A stretch of DNA of 64,000 nucleotides from Heterohyrax brucei (Eukaryota; Chordata; Mammalia; Hyracoidea; Procaviidae). The stretch covers positions 143,502,829 to 143,566,828 of the forward strand of contig CM053143.1 of NCBI GenBank assembly GCA_028571685.1, read 5' to 3'. The notes below the pieces were generated by a model. It saw only the letters and a list, made by a program, of their open reading frames with translations, did no database searches and had not been told where the DNA came from. Positions 10,810 through 22,394 of this stretch are shown piece by piece (within the stretch, counting starts at the first letter, position 1; every line of letters starts with the position of its first letter). Made by a program: the position numbers and the translations under genes.

Positions 10810-11690
10810 GTAGCATAGTCACTGCATTAACAGAAAGTTAGGTGGAATACTCCAGGCTGCTGGGTTCTAGGACTGTTTCAATTTCTGATGTGCTGCATAT
10901 TTTCAAACAATTTGACATACATCTCTTTGCTTTAATTTCTCCATGGGCTCATGTGTGCACATAAGTAAGACAATAAAAGAGAGTACATTAAGGTCCCAGG
11001 AGACTCTAAATTCTTTTTGCTCATCTTCCTTATTACAATTCAATTTCTACTGTCAATTAAATCAGTGTGAAATTCCAGTTAAGATGCTCCTGATCTTTAG
11101 GGCATTTTTTGACTTAATTTTTTTTTTTCTCTTGACCTGGTTCATCCTGAGAAGCGCTCTCATGTGAGAGTGTTCGTTTTCTCTCATAACGGATAATAAT
11201 TTATAGTCATTTGCAGGTATCCTTTAGAGACTTATTCTTACATTTAACTTTATAATTATAATTTTATAATTATATTTATGATTTTATAATTATTATAATT
11301 TATAATTATACTTACAATTTTATAATTATACTTTCAGACCTGTGTTTTCTGTCACTGAGTGTGTGCATGAGACCTGGAAGCTAAATTTGATAAGCAAAGT
11401 GAATTCAGAAAGGTAAAATGTGTTGTAGAAAAGAATTCTAAACTCTAAAACATTTTTTCTTATTTTTAGCTGTTTTGCATCATCCACAATCCTCATTTTC
11501 TGTACTAATCAAATAATGGAGAACTGCTTATGTTTAATTACTAGACAAAATAGCTAGTTAGTAACATTTAAAGTCTAATTTTAAAAGATTAAAGTGAGAT
11601 GTAGAAATGGTATTGTTTTGATATGATTTCCTTGAGATCTCAGATACTTGTGAATTATGTTTTAAGAATATGGCAGCTTCAGAGAATACT
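10810..11690. other. Unassigned AT-rich intronic DNA
   Basis: Includes an AT-rich low-complexity tract at 11246-11334 made of repeated 'ttataatta' words. No other element or exon seen. Confidence 0.6.
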
Positions 11691-12713
11691 TAAAGTTTTA
11701 TATTGTTGTTGTTGAGAATATACGCAACAAAACAAACAGCAATCCATCAGTTCAACAGTTTCTACATGTGCTGGGTAAAGACACTGATTATCTTCTCTTG
11801 GTTCCATAACCATTCTCACCTTTTTTTGGGGGGTTATTCCTCCACGATTAACATAAAAATTCACTGTCGCCTAAAGTTCATGTTGAATCTCTTGAGTTGC
11901 TGTTGTCAGTTTGATCCCTTATAGATCTTAAAAATGCATGATGCTGAAGGTGGATATTTTTTGTACTACTTCAAGTTAAAATGTTGTTCGGTTTTAAGAA
12001 GACTGCAATGGGTATTTTTGGTTAAAGGTTTAAGATTGACTTAACAGTAGTTTTAGGGGTTCATACAACCTTCATAGCTTCAGGAAGTCAGGAGCTCATG
12101 AGATTTTTAATTTCATTCTGTGTTTTTCTCTTTTTGATTAGAATTTTTCCATAGAACCTTTGATCAAAATGTTTGGTGGTAGTAGCTGGACAGCATCCAG
12201 TTCTTCATGTCTCATGGCAAAGGAGGCAGCTGTTCATGGAAGCAGTTAGCCACCCGTTCCACATCCTCCTCCTGCACCTCACCTTTCTTTGTTCTCCCTT
12301 ACATGGCTGCTGGCAAGTTTTTAAGACCTCAGACACTACATAACGAATTAGGAGGTAGAACAGAAGTACCAAACATGGTAATAGGCCAGTCAATTGGTAT
12401 GCCCCCTGAAACCATGACCCCAAAACTCCAAAGCAAGGAATCAAATACTATGAGGTGGTATATAATCAGCCTTAGCAGCTACTCTTCTTTTTTTAGTTAT
12501 TGTTATAAATACTTCTATCACTCAACTTTTGCCAGTTCAGCTTTTCACGATTGTTTAACTTATTGACAGCAATTACAGTAATCACCTGTAATTGATGGAA
12601 CCTTTAATCAGTGTGCTGTTTCTATCACCATTAACACTTTTTCTCCTTCCCTCTTGCCCCCAGTAACTACTAATAAATTCTGTTCTCTATACATTTGCCT
12701 CTTCTTTTTATAT

Positions 12714-12849
12714 AAACCAACCAAAACCAAATCTTTTGCCCCTGAGTAATTCTAGCTCATAGCAACCCTATAGGACAGAGTAGAACTGCCCCATAGGGTT
12801 TGCAAGGAGCAGCTGGTAGATTCAGACTGCTGATCTTTTGGTTAGCAGG
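12714..12849 (-). mobile_element. AfroSINE, short form, antisense, nested in L1
   Basis: Antisense copy with 'agcaaccctataggacagag', 'tgccccatagggtttgcaag' and 'cttttggttagcagg'. It stops before the tRNA-like 5' head. Confidence 0.9.
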
Positions 12850-12879
12850 TCTTTTCATAAAAAGAAAAAAATATAATAA

Positions 12880-12918
12880 AAAACCTGTTGCCATCAAGTC
12901 GATTCTCATTGCGTCAGA
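12880..12918 (-). mobile_element. AfroSINE 3' fragment, antisense
   Basis: Only the SINE tail remains: 'aaaacctgttgccatcaagt' and 'cgattctcattg'. Confidence 0.65.
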
Positions 12919-13544
12919 ACATAATATTTGGCCTTTTGTGACTGACTGATTTCACTCAGCACAGTGGTTTCCAGTTCCATCCATGCTGTAGCATGTATCC
13001 AGACCTCATGTCTGCCGCTGGCTGAGCAGTATTCCATTATTGGTGTGTACCACGTGTTTTTAATCGTTCATCTGCTGGTAGGCATTTAGGTTGTTTCCAC
13101 TTTTGGGCACTTGTCAATACTGCTTCAGTGAACACTGGTGTACAAATCTCTGTTTGAGTTTCCTTTCAAGCTGTTTGGTGTGTACCTAGGAGTGGAACTG
13201 CTGGATCATATGGCCCTATTTTTAGTTTTTTGAGAAACTGCCACACTATTTTCCATAGCAGCTCTACCATTTTACATTCCTATCAGCAGCGGATCAGATT
13301 TCTAATTTCCTCATATTTTCAACATTGTTCCCTGTTTAAAAAAAAAAATCTTAGTCATTTAGCCATCCTAGTGGGAGTGAAAAAGGGAAATGGTATCTTG
13401 TTGTGCTTCTTACTACATCTCTCTGATGGCTAATGATGCTGAGCATCTTTTCACGTGTTTAATGGCCATTTGAATGCTCTCTTTGGTAAAATGTCTGTTT
13501 AAGCCATTTCCCCATTTTATGGTTAGGTTAAGACTACTCTTAAA

Positions 13545-13795
13545 ACAATTCAGGTCAGCTTAAACCGGATTCAAATTATAGCTTTGCCAATTACTAGTTT
13601 AAGACTTTTTACACTTTAGTGAGCCTTCCCAATCTGTCCACTCGTCTCTGAAATGACAGTAAGAATAACCACTTCACCAAATCTGTTCATGTGTGTCTCT
13701 GTGTGTATTAAACAGAATGGCATATGTCAATGCTATGTAAATGCTCAGACACAGCCCACACTCTTTGGCACACAGTAAGTTCTCAATAAACAGTA
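13545..13795 (+). repeat. MIR
   Basis: Matches the MIR order: 'gattcaaattatagctttgcc', 'cccaatctgtcc', 'tggcacacagtaagttctca' and 'ataaacag'. The end is followed by a short duplicated piece (13806-13825). Confidence 0.6.
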
Positions 13796-13840
13796 ATTAA
13801 TATACAGTAAGTTCTCAATAAAGAGTGGGTGTTATTACTG

Positions 13841-14038
13841 ACAGTCCCAGGGTGGCACAAATCGTTTGCACTGGACTGATAACCTACACATTGGTTGGTC
13901 AAACCCCCACAGTAGCTCCCTGGAAGAGAGCTCTGGCAATCTGGTTCCATAAAGAACACAGCCAAGAAAACACTATGAAGTAATCCTACTCTGTAACACA
14001 TGGGGTTACCATGAGTAGGGGTTGACAACAACTTTTTT
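13841..14038 (+). mobile_element. AfroSINE, long form
   Basis: Reads 'acagtcccagggtggcacaa', then the central 'tctggcaatctggttcc', then 'taacacatggggttaccatg' and the tail. Confidence 0.85.
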
Positions 14039-14139
14039 TCTACTTTTACTAATATAACATTCAAATATGGTGAGTGGGATTCTAGGAGAACATAAATGCT
14101 CATCGCCTATTTCAGAGATGCACGATTTGCATTTCTTCT

Positions 14140-14865
14140 CCTTCTTCCCGGCTTCTAACCCATTTTCTGCTGAGCTACCAAAGTGGTATTTTAAAAACAC
14201 AAGTCGAATTGAGTCATTCTCTTGCCTCTCCTCTCTTAAGAGCTCCCCATTGGAGTTAGAGTAAAAGCTGAACTTGTCACACTTTCAAAGCCTTCCTTGC
14301 TTCTTCAGTATTAACTAGCATGCTACAATTGCACTAACTTCTCTTTCTGTTTCTAAAAAATGTTGATTTCTTTCTGGCTTTGTATGTGCTGTTCATTTTT
14401 CCAGAAAGTACCTTTCCCCATCACTCTAGGCTCTCAACTTCAAAAATGCCTTCACAGAGAAATCTTCTCTGACCATCCTAAGTGGTTCTTCTGTTGTTAC
14501 CTCTTCCTGTAGCGTGTTTATATCTTGTTGCGCTTTTCTATGGTGGTGCAGTGCTTAAGTGCTGAGCTGCTAACTGGGAAGTTGGTGGTTTGAAATGGCA
14601 GACTGCTCTGCTGGAGAGAGATGTGGCAGTCTGCTTGTGTGAAGATGTAAGGCAGCCTTATTGTGTCCTATAGGGTCACTATGAGTCAGAATTGACTGAA
14701 CAGTAGTTGGCTTATATGTGGTCTTTTTTTGTAAGTTCCACAGTATCAGGGGACTTGCTGAATTTGTTCATCATTGTATATCTTGTGTCCAGCTCAGTAT
14801 CTACCACATAGTAGGTGTTCAATAAATACTTCTTGGGATGAATGAATAAGTGAATAAACTCTTCA
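14140..14865 (+). mobile_element. L2 3' region, split by an AfroSINE
   Basis: Contains 'cttcacagagaaatcttctctg' and, after the inserted SINE, 'ccacatagtaggtgttcaat', the diagnostic L2 3' end. Confidence 0.75.
14540..14715 (+). mobile_element. AfroSINE, long form, nested in L2
   Basis: Reads 'tatggtggtgcagtgcttaa', the central 'gatgtggcagtctgcttgtg' and 'gagtcagaattgactgaac'. Confidence 0.9.
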
Positions 14866-15210
14866 ACTGAGGAGCCCTCTGAAATGTCAAGGTAAATGGG
14901 AATTCTAAATAGAGCTTTGAATGGGTTTAGTCATGGCCAACAAAATGAAACCAGAACACATCCAAACTTTTACAATTTTGGGTGATCCAAAAGATTATGA
15001 TTTATCTTTAGAAGGCTTGTTCTGTTCTTATATGTGCCATTTTTACAAGATAGCATGTGCTAATCTCCTATGTAAATACAACCCTGAAATCACTTTAAAA
15101 GCCAAGTGGGAAATATCTTTTGACTTAAAACACTTTTTTTAAAGAAATAATTTATTGTAAAATGTCAATTTAGGCTTATTTTATTATTTTTTTTTCCTAA
15201 ATGGAAAAAT

Positions 15211-15259
15211 GTGTGCAGTGGTTAAGAGTTACTGCTGCTAACCAAAAGGTTGGCAGTTT
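15211..15259 (+). mobile_element. AfroSINE 5' fragment
   Basis: Only the tRNA-like head survives ('cagtggttaagagttactgc' to 'aaaaggttggcagtttg'). It then abuts an L1 3'UTR. Confidence 0.8.
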
Positions 15260-15264
15260 GCCAC

Positions 15265-16150
15265 TAAATAGAACAATAGATAAGTAGTAACTTTGGTGAA
15301 GGGCAAGACAGTGTACAATACTAGGGAAGCCAGCATAACTTGTGCAACACAGAGTCATGGAAGCTCCATAGAGACATGCAAACTCCCAGAGGGCCAGAAT
15401 TTCTGAGCTGAGGGCTTTAGGGACCATGGTCTCAGGGGACATCTGGCTCAATTTGTATGACAGAGTTTATAAAGAAAGTGTACTACAGGCTACTTTGGTG
15501 AGTAGTGAGTGTCTATGGTCATAAAAACTTATGAGCAGACATCTAAGATACTCCACAGGTCCCACACCGTCTGCAGAAAGTAAGAATAAAGAAAACTAGA
15601 TACAAGGGGAAGATAGTCCAAAGGACTAATGGACCACAACTACCCCAGTCTCCACCAGACTGAGTCTGGGACAACTACAGAATGCCCAGCTACCAGCACT
15701 GACTGCTCTGACAGGGATCACAACAGATCACAACAGGCCCAGACAGAGCCAGAGAAAAGTGTAGAACAGAACTGTAACTCACACAAAAAAAGACCAGACT
15801 TAACTGACCTGATAGGGACAGGAGAAACCCTTAGAGTGGGCCCCCTGGAAATCCTCTTAACTCGGGAATGAAGTTACTCCTGAGGTTTACTCTTCAGCCA
15901 AATTGGACAAGTCCATTAAGCAAAACAAGGCTAAATGGGCACACCAGCCCAGGGACAAGGACTAGAAAGTAGGAGGGAGCAGGAAAGCTGGAGGAAAGGC
16001 AATAGATAACCCAAGGTCAAGAAGGAGAGATTGTCGACACGTTGGGAACCAGTGTCACTGAATGCCACATGTATCAATTGTTTAATAAGAAATCAATTTG
16101 ATCTGTAAAACTTCATCCAAGGTACAAATAGAAACAAAAACAAATCAAAA
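15265..16150 (+). mobile_element. L1 3'UTR, sense
   Basis: Nearly complete 3'UTR of the afrotherian-type L1: 'gggaccatggtctcagggga', 'gatagtccaaaggactaatg', 'ctgctctgacagggatcaca', 'gttactcctgag' and an A-rich end. It overlaps in content with 28555-29300 (opposite strand) and 33190-33260. The 80-codon frame at 15629-15871 lies inside and is not a gene. Confidence 0.8.
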
Positions 16151-16154
16151 CATC

Positions 16155-16265
16155 AGTTCGCATCCACCAGCTGCTCCTCAGAAACTCTATGGGGCAGTTC
16201 TCCTTTGTCCTGTAAGGTTGCTATAAGTTGGAGTCAACTTTATGGCAACATTTTTTTTTTTTTTC
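16155..16265 (+). mobile_element. AfroSINE, 5'-truncated, T-rich tail
   Basis: Begins inside the B-box-like region ('agttcgcatccaccagctgc') and ends 'gttggagtcaactttatggc' plus a T run. Confidence 0.85.
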
Positions 16266-16394
16266 TTTTGAGTTCCTCTTTCTAAGCATTTTACCTATAT
16301 CCCAAGATATTTATTGTGTGAAATTTGGGAATAAATGGAAACATTACGGAATTTGGTTTCATTTTCCATTATTATATTTCTTTTAAATTTACAG

Positions 16395-16447
16395 AGGAAA
16401 CCCTGCTGGTATGGTGGTAAGTGCTACAGCTTCTAACCAAAAGATTA
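16395..16447 (+). mobile_element. AfroSINE 5' fragment
   Basis: Head only: 'aggaaaccctgctggtatgg' to 'ctaaccaaaagattagg'. Faces the antisense copy at 16494. Confidence 0.85.
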
Positions 16448-16493
16448 GGTCAATATTTGAAGAAAAGATAGTGAATTCTTTACTATTGAAAAA

Positions 16494-16645
16494 AGCCCAT
16501 TGTTGATGAGTTCATTCGACTCATAGTGACCCTATAGGACAGAGCAGAGCTGCCCAGAGAGTTTCCGAAGAGTGTCTGGTGGGTTCAAACTGCTGACCCT
16601 TTGGTTAGCAGCCATAGCCCTTAACTACTACGCCATCAAAGTTTT
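16494..16645 (-). mobile_element. AfroSINE, short form, antisense
   Basis: Contains 'cattcgactcatagtgaccc', 'tataggacagagcagagctg' and 'ggttagcagccatagccctt'. Forms a head-to-head inverted pair with 16395-16447. Confidence 0.95.
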
Positions 16646-16842
16646 CTTGTGACTATTATTTCTCGCTAAACAGTTTGAAAATTATTAGCTACTTATTGCT
16701 GATTTTGTGTGTTAACTTGGAAATGGCACTTTTTAACTCACAGTGCTAATGCTAATCAGCTGGCTGTTCAGGTCATTAATTTCATCACAGTTTTCTTTTC
16801 AACGGTGGACAGCACCTGGGAGTCTAGTTTGCATTTTAGCCC

Positions 16843-17010
16843 TGTGTATAGTGGCATAGTGATTCAGGGCTGTGGCTGCTAACCGAAATGTCGGCAGTTC
16901 AAATCCACCAGGTATTCCTTGGAAACACTATGGGACAGTTCTACTCTGACCTATGGTGTTACTATACATTGGAATTGAATATAGCAATGGCTTTGCTTTT
17001 GGCTTTTTCT
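16843..17010 (+). mobile_element. AfroSINE, short form
   Basis: Reads 'tagtggcatagtgattcagg', 'gctgctaaccgaaatgtcgg', 'gttcaaatccaccagg' and the tail 'ggaattgaatatagcaatgg'. Confidence 0.9.
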
Positions 17011-17349
17011 CTTCATTATTTGCAGATTTCCTATTTAATAATTTGCCTACTCCCTAAAATTTATTTGTAATCCCCAAATCAACACTCAAGGTACTTCCGC
17101 AGTTATTTGTGAGTATATGCAGAATGATGAAAAAATTGAGTTGCCAGGCTTATGTCTTCCCAGCAGAGGTTGAACAAGATAATACTGTCCCTTCTTGTTT
17201 TAGCACCCAGGCTAGAAATACATGTCCCTTTTGTGGACTATTTGTGCCACATTTTCCACATATTTTTTTGTGCTTTTTGTTGGTGATTTCACTGTTTGAA
17301 AAGGCCCCCAAGCCTAGGGCTAAAATACTGTTTAGTGTTCCTCAGTGCA

Positions 17350-17512
17350 AGAAAAGAGCCCTGATGGCAAAGTGCTAATGAGCTCAGGCTGCTGACCAAG
17401 AGGTTGGCTGTTCAAGCCTAGCAGCCACTCCTTGGAACCGTGCCCCCCTGGAAGTTTTACTCTGTCCTGTAGGGTTGCTATAAGTTAAAATTGACTTGAT
17501 GGCACACAACAA
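17350..17512 (+). mobile_element. AfroSINE
   Basis: Reads 'agagccctgatggcaaagtg', 'ggctgctgaccaagaggttg' and 'taagttaaaattgacttgat', ending 'ggcacacaacaacaag'. The CAACAA-type end is the same as the RTE 3' terminus. Confidence 0.9.
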
Positions 17513-18690
17513 CAAGTGCAAGATGGTTGTGATTGTGCCTTATGGAGTAAATACGTGCGTCACATAAGCTGCATGTGACATGAGTTATAGCGCTGTTAGC
17601 TGTAGTTCACTGGTAATGAATTGACAAAATCAATTAAATAAGATGCCTTTAAATAGAAATATATAAATCAAGCTTATGCATTGATTGATTGATGAAAGTA
17701 TTGTCACCAGAGGCTTGTAGGAACCCAACCCTGTATTTCCTTTAAGAACAATGGTTCAGTATTCACTAATTCAGGGTTTATGGTAACTTTATAGAATATA
17801 ACTAAGATGAATAATTTATGGAATTGACTGTATAAAACATAAGATGGTAGATGAGACTCTGTTCTGTGAAGTAAAACAGACCCAAAATATGAGTACTATG
17901 CAGTCAAATGATTCACTTAGTTTACAGAGGCGTGACACTTGTTGAGGGTCAGCCTGTGACAGGTCACATCTTTCTAAAGATGACTTTTCATGTTATTGAC
18001 AGTATCTCAGGCACAAATGTTTCATCAAAGTTGGTAGAGTAGTTTGTTTTTTTTTTTTTTGTCTTCAATAATTCATTAGTATTATGTGGATGGCTGGAAT
18101 GTGAAATAATACTTGTGATTCAATTTATTTGAAGACTTATTTTAAAGGGATCATTTCATGATGTGTAAAAGCCAAAACAGCTGCAAAAATAATTTAACAA
18201 TTGCAGGTTTCTTCTGTGGTATGTTAATCCGCTGTCCCGTGAGCTCTGGTAGGCGTGCCAGGTATTAATGAGCATCAGGGTCCCGTTGGTCCCACTGGTA
18301 GAAGGATAAACATTTCCCGTTCTCTTTCCAGTGTTGTCGTGTGGCTCAACATGGATTCACATCCATCACCACAACTCAGGTGGTGTTCATCCACTGGTAT
18401 TTCCTGAAGTTTTTCTATTTTAAAGGTGACACTCCTACTGCTGGCATATAAGCAAGACACTTAATCTGCAAGAGTCACATCCGTAGCAATTTTACTGACA
18501 CTGTCCTTGCCCGTGGATGTTAAAGATTGAATATCACATGTAGGATTTGCCAACCTAAAGGGAAAGCATCACATAAGAGGAACAGCCATGAGCTCTTGCA
18601 CAACGTCTTAAGTTGGGAGTTAGGTGATGATGGTTCTGTCAATTCTGCTTTTGACAGTTTTTTTCAAGCAGCTCACCAGGCCATCCTCCA
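17513..18690. other. Unassigned intronic DNA
   Basis: No element recognised. 18190-18660 has more CpG dinucleotides than its surroundings. A short glycine/proline-rich minus frame near 18275-18300 is coincidental. Confidence 0.55.
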
Positions 18691-18738
18691 CACATGATTC
18701 ATTTACTTGTTCAACAAATTATTTATGGGCACCTACTG

Positions 18739-18877
18739 TGAAACCCTGGTGGTATAGTGATTAAGTGCTATGTCTGCTAACCAAAACTTCGACAGTTCAA
18801 ATCTACCTGATACTCCTTGGAAACTCTATGAGGCAGTTCTACTCTGTCGATGGTAGTGGATTTGGTTTTTTGGTTTT
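18739..18877 (+). mobile_element. AfroSINE, short form, nested in L2
   Basis: Reads 'gaaaccctggtggtatagtg' to 'gtggatttggttttttggtt'. A piece around the GAGTCGG motif is lost. Confidence 0.9.
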
Positions 18878-18888
18878 ATTGTGTACCC

Positions 18889-19090
18889 TGGGAGTCTTTC
18901 CTTGGTGGTGCAAATGTTTAATGCATTAGGTTGCTAACCAAAAGTTTGGAGGTTGGAGTCTACTCAGGGGTGCCTTGGAAGAAAGATCTGGTGATCTATT
19001 CCAAAAAATCAGCCATTGAAAACACTATGGAGCACAGATTTACTCTGACACATATAGGGTCATCATAAATCAGAAGTGACTCTCTGACAG
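18889..19090 (+). mobile_element. AfroSINE, long form, nested in L2
   Basis: Reads 'ggtggtgcaaatgtttaatg', central 'gatctggtgatctattcc', 'tctgacacatatagggtcat' and 'aatcagaagtgactctctg'. Confidence 0.9.
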
Positions 19091-19557
19091 CAAACAGAAC
19101 AGAGTCTCTGGCATCTTGAAGCTTATATTATATTGGAGAGAGACAGAGTTAAGCAAATAGATAATAAACAAGTTATGTATGTTATTTTATAAATGCAATG
19201 GAAAAAATAAACCTAAGAAGCAGAGAGCATGTAGAGTGAGAAGGTGAGATCTCAAGAGGTGCAATTTTAAACAGATGTTGAGGAAAGTCTCACTATCTTA
19301 GAACGTGACATTTGTTATGTGAAGACATGAGTGTTCAGAAAGTAAGGGAGACCCTAAGATCTTGAGTATCTTGGATGCAGGGGATGGTGGGCATGATGGT
19401 ATGAGAGCTACAAGCAGATGCTGTTGTCAAGGCTGTGAGTTTTGGGGTGTGGGCATAGGCAGCAGTGGAGGGTCTTGCCAGGAACATGCTTAGGCACACC
19501 CTCTTAGCTCACGACACCAGTTTATTCAACAAGGATGTTGGGAAAACAATGACTTTA

Positions 19558-19800
19558 TCATACTCATTTGTTGTTGTTCGAGTTTCTATTGAGTTGGTTC
19601 TGACTAATGACACCATATGTATAGCAGAATGTATAGCTATCTTCATGATCACTGGTATGTTTGAGTCTGTTTTTACAGTTACTTTGTAATGCTAGGGACT
19701 CATCTTTCAGCACCATGTTGGACAATACTCTGTTGTGAGCCATTGGTTTTTACCGGCTAATTTGTGAAATTTGGTCATCAGTGCTTTCTTTCTAGTATGT
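19558..19800 (-). mobile_element. RTE-related 3' end, antisense, diverged
   Basis: Opens like other antisense RTE tails ('tgttgttgttcgagtttcta', 'ttggttctgactaatgacac', 'gtatagcagaatgtatag'). After 19690 it is better compared with the RTE 5' leader or long AfroSINE; the exact structure is unresolved. Confidence 0.55.
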
Positions 19801-19919
19801 CCACCATGGATGCCCTTGACAGTATTTAAAATATCAATGCCATAGCTTCCATCATCATAGTGATGTGCAAGCCACCACAGTATGACAATCTGTCTGACAA
19901 GAGGTAGATTTATTTTTTC

Positions 19920-20230
19920 AGCAAACACTTCCTGGCACCTACCTGTGCAAGGTACATATTTTGATACTTGGGATGTGGAGATGAAGAAAACACAGTCTTG
20001 TCTTCAAGGGACAGCACTAGGCCAGATATGAAAACAACTGAACAGCTGTACCATGTTACCAGTTTACAATGCACGAAGGTAAGATGAGGAAGGAGGAGAG
20101 ATTAATGCTGCCTGGCATTGTTAGGGAAGGCTACTATCAGGGAGGAGGTAAAACCTGGATTGAGTTTTGGAATATGAATAGAAGTTTGTGGGCATCTTAG
20201 ATTTTTATGAATAGCGTTTCAGGTAGGGTA
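19920..20230 (+). repeat. Probable L2 3' fragment
   Basis: 'aagaaaacacagtcttgtct' and 'gtatttaccagtttaca'-like order, together with 'gggatgtggagatgaag', resembles the L2 3' consensus. Confidence 0.45.
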
Positions 20231-21725
20231 ACAGCCTCTGTCATATCAGAGAAACTCCAGCTAGTTTACTTTTTCACTAGAACATGAAAAGAAAAAAGAA
20301 AAAATAGATTTCAGTGAATTTTAGGGGGGAAATGTCATTAGTTAAGAATTAATTTCATATGAATGGTGAGGTTGAGGGTGAGGCAAAGGTTTGGGGCTTG
20401 GAGGGTTGAGTAGATAGTTACTGAGAAAATAAAGTATACCAAAGGAACAGTGATGTTGGGGATAGGTGAGGTAACGACTTGATATTGAGGTGGTGTTTTA
20501 ATCTTGTTCAGGAAGTACATGGCACTAGTTTTCCTTTGAGTAGGAAATTAAAAACAGCTTTCCTTCTCTATGATATGACGTGATTTGTATTTTGTTTGAG
20601 TGGTCTGCTGGTAAAGTAGCTCTGGAAACAAACATACCCTCATTTCTAGCCTTTGCTTATTTCCATGGTATAAATACTCCTACCAGAATTTCAGCTAATA
20701 ATAGTTTAACAACTTGCTTGTACACCACTGCATTTTGTCCTGTGACAAGTATGTGTTCAGTCCCCATGTGCCAGGCAGACAGCAGTGCGCTGTTTTTTGT
20801 TCCCTTTTCCACATCTGCTTCCTACCCTTCTCTTTCCCCAGTCTTCCCCAGGAGGTTGGTTTCAGCAGTGCTGGGTCCCCCTGATGGCCTCACCCAGTGG
20901 GAGTCACTGGCCAGAGATCTGAGGGCTGCATGGTATAGCAGTTGGCTACATGCCTCTCCGAGAGGCTGTGTCTCCTGTTAGGCACTTTTCCCTACAGCTC
21001 TCTCTTTGTTTCACTAATGCTCCTTCTCTTTGTCCCTTCTGCCTCCCATGCTAACAGCGCCCTGCCCCAGCCTGCTATGCTACCCCTTATTGTTCTTTTA
21101 AACCCTGCCTGACCTTTTTTATGTGGCCTACAGTGATCCCACTTTAGTGTGTCATCTTTTTGCTGCTGGAACTGTGAGCGTTACAAATGGCAAATAAGAT
21201 AGACGGTCCTGGTTGTCAGACAAATGTGATCCAAATTACCCTGATTTCTCCCGTTATTTCTCTTCTGATGTAAGACAATGGAAAGTATGAAAACCCACTT
21301 GCACAGTTGTTCATCCTTATGTTCCATGAAGCTGTGCCCTCTTGTACCCCATTTAAGCCATACCCCCATTAGGTGTCTTAAGTCTACCAGAATATGCCAA
21401 CACAGGAAGCTGATGCTGTTTGCCCATCATAAAGAGAACAAGCCCTTTTTAAAAAAAAAAAAAAAAATTGTAACTCCATTAGCAGTGACAGATTTATATT
21501 CCTGTGTCATTTGTAGATTACTACACCTACGCTTTCTGTGGCTCATGTCTGTGAGAGAAGGCCAGCTAGGTGACACAGTTTGGAGTGCTGGGCTAGAGTC
21601 ACAGTATCTGTCCATGACATTTCCTCTTTAGGTTTCAATTTTTTTACAATGTAAATAGAAGAAATTCTATTGGGTGATCTTGCAAGTCCCTTCAAGCACT
21701 GACTATCTTCATGACTAAGTAAGGT
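20231..21725. other. Unassigned intronic DNA
   Basis: Pyrimidine-rich at 20790-21150, where a 133-codon frame (20580-20981) has no family signature. A poly-A run of 17-18 lies at 21450-21467. No element assigned. Confidence 0.5.
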
Positions 21726-21730
21726 CTGCG

Positions 21731-21956
21731 GGTCTAGGAGGTGCAGTGGTTAATGTGTTCAGCCACTAACCAGAAGGTCTATAGTTCAATCTCATCAGTC
21801 ACTCCTCAGGGGAAATAGGTGGCAGTCTGCTTCTATAACAGTTGCAGTCTGCTTCTGTAAGATTTACAGCCTTGGAAACCTTACAGGGCAGTTCTGTTTT
21901 GTCCTACACAGCTGCTGTGAGTTGGAATTGACTCTGCAGTAGTGGATTTGGGTTTT
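21731..21956 (+). mobile_element. AfroSINE, long form with partly duplicated centre
   Basis: The central words 'gcagtctgcttctataacag' and 'gcagtctgcttctgtaagat' occur twice in succession, a small internal duplication. Ends 'ttggaattgactctgcagta'. Confidence 0.9.
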
Positions 21957-22039
21957 AGTTGCTGCTCTGGGAGCCGCCTGTGACTATAACTTAGTAAACA
22001 TTGTTCCCTGAACAGATCAACCTAATAAGGAAGAATTTA

Positions 22040-22074
22040 GGAATATATATATATATATATTTTTTTTTTTTTTA
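22040..22074. repeat. (AT)n followed by T run
   Basis: About ten AT units, then about 16 T. Confidence 0.9.
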
Positions 22075-22079
22075 AATGA

Positions 22080-22312
22080 TTGTGTGAAAACAAGACTAAA
22101 GGGGAATGCCAGTCCAGGGCCAAGGACTGGAAGATGGGGAGCAGGGACAGGAAAGTTGGTAATAAAGAAGCTAAAGTTGAGAAGGGAGAGTGCTGACATG
22201 TTTTTGTATTGGTAACCAAAGTCACAAACAGTATGTGCACTAAGTGTTTAATGAGAAACAGGTTTGTTCTGTAAATATTCATCTAAAGTACAATAAATAA
22301 AGAAAAAGAAAT
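22080..22312 (+). mobile_element. L1 3'UTR terminus, sense, 5'-truncated
   Basis: Shares 'gggcaaggactggaag'-like, 'gagaagggagagtgctgaca', 'gtgtttaatgagaaacaggt' and 'aaagtacaataaataaag' with the other L1 3'UTR copies. Ends in an A-rich tail. Confidence 0.8.
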
Positions 22313-22394
22313 AATTGTATAACTCTTATCAATGAATACTTCATATCGCTCAGCAGCATGATTCTGACCAAGGGATGTTTGAAAGACCAGTGTA

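Larger units (their letters stand above)
11690..13545 (-). mobile_element. L1 3' end (3'UTR and end of ORF2 region), antisense
   Basis: On the plus strand this reads as the reverse of an L1 3' terminus: 11690-12700 is 3'UTR, and 12920-13545 carries 'tgactgactgatttcactca', 'ttccagttccatccatgctg', 'cagtattccattattggtgt' and 'ggagtggaactgctggatca', all hallmarks of the mammalian L1 3' region. Interrupted by two AfroSINE pieces (12714-12849 and 12880-12918). Confidence 0.85.
18695..19520 (+). mobile_element. L2 3' region, split by two AfroSINEs
   Basis: 'ttgttcaacaaattatttatgggcacctact' precedes the inserts. After them, 'tcttgaagcttatattatat' and 'gataataaacaagttatgta' continue the usual L2 3' order. 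Confidence 0.7.

Noticed and set aside
16843-17010. tRNA gene suggested by A/B-box-like words
   Set aside because: These are the tRNA-derived heads of AfroSINEs; they do not fold into a full cloverleaf and occur dozens of times.
18275-18460. Collagen-like Gly-Pro residues in a minus frame
   Set aside because: Only two triplets, no Gly-X-Y run, no exon context.
20580-20981. 133-codon plus-strand open frame in GC-richer DNA
   Set aside because: No recognisable domain, no good splice or start context, composition typical of stop-poor pyrimidine-rich DNA.
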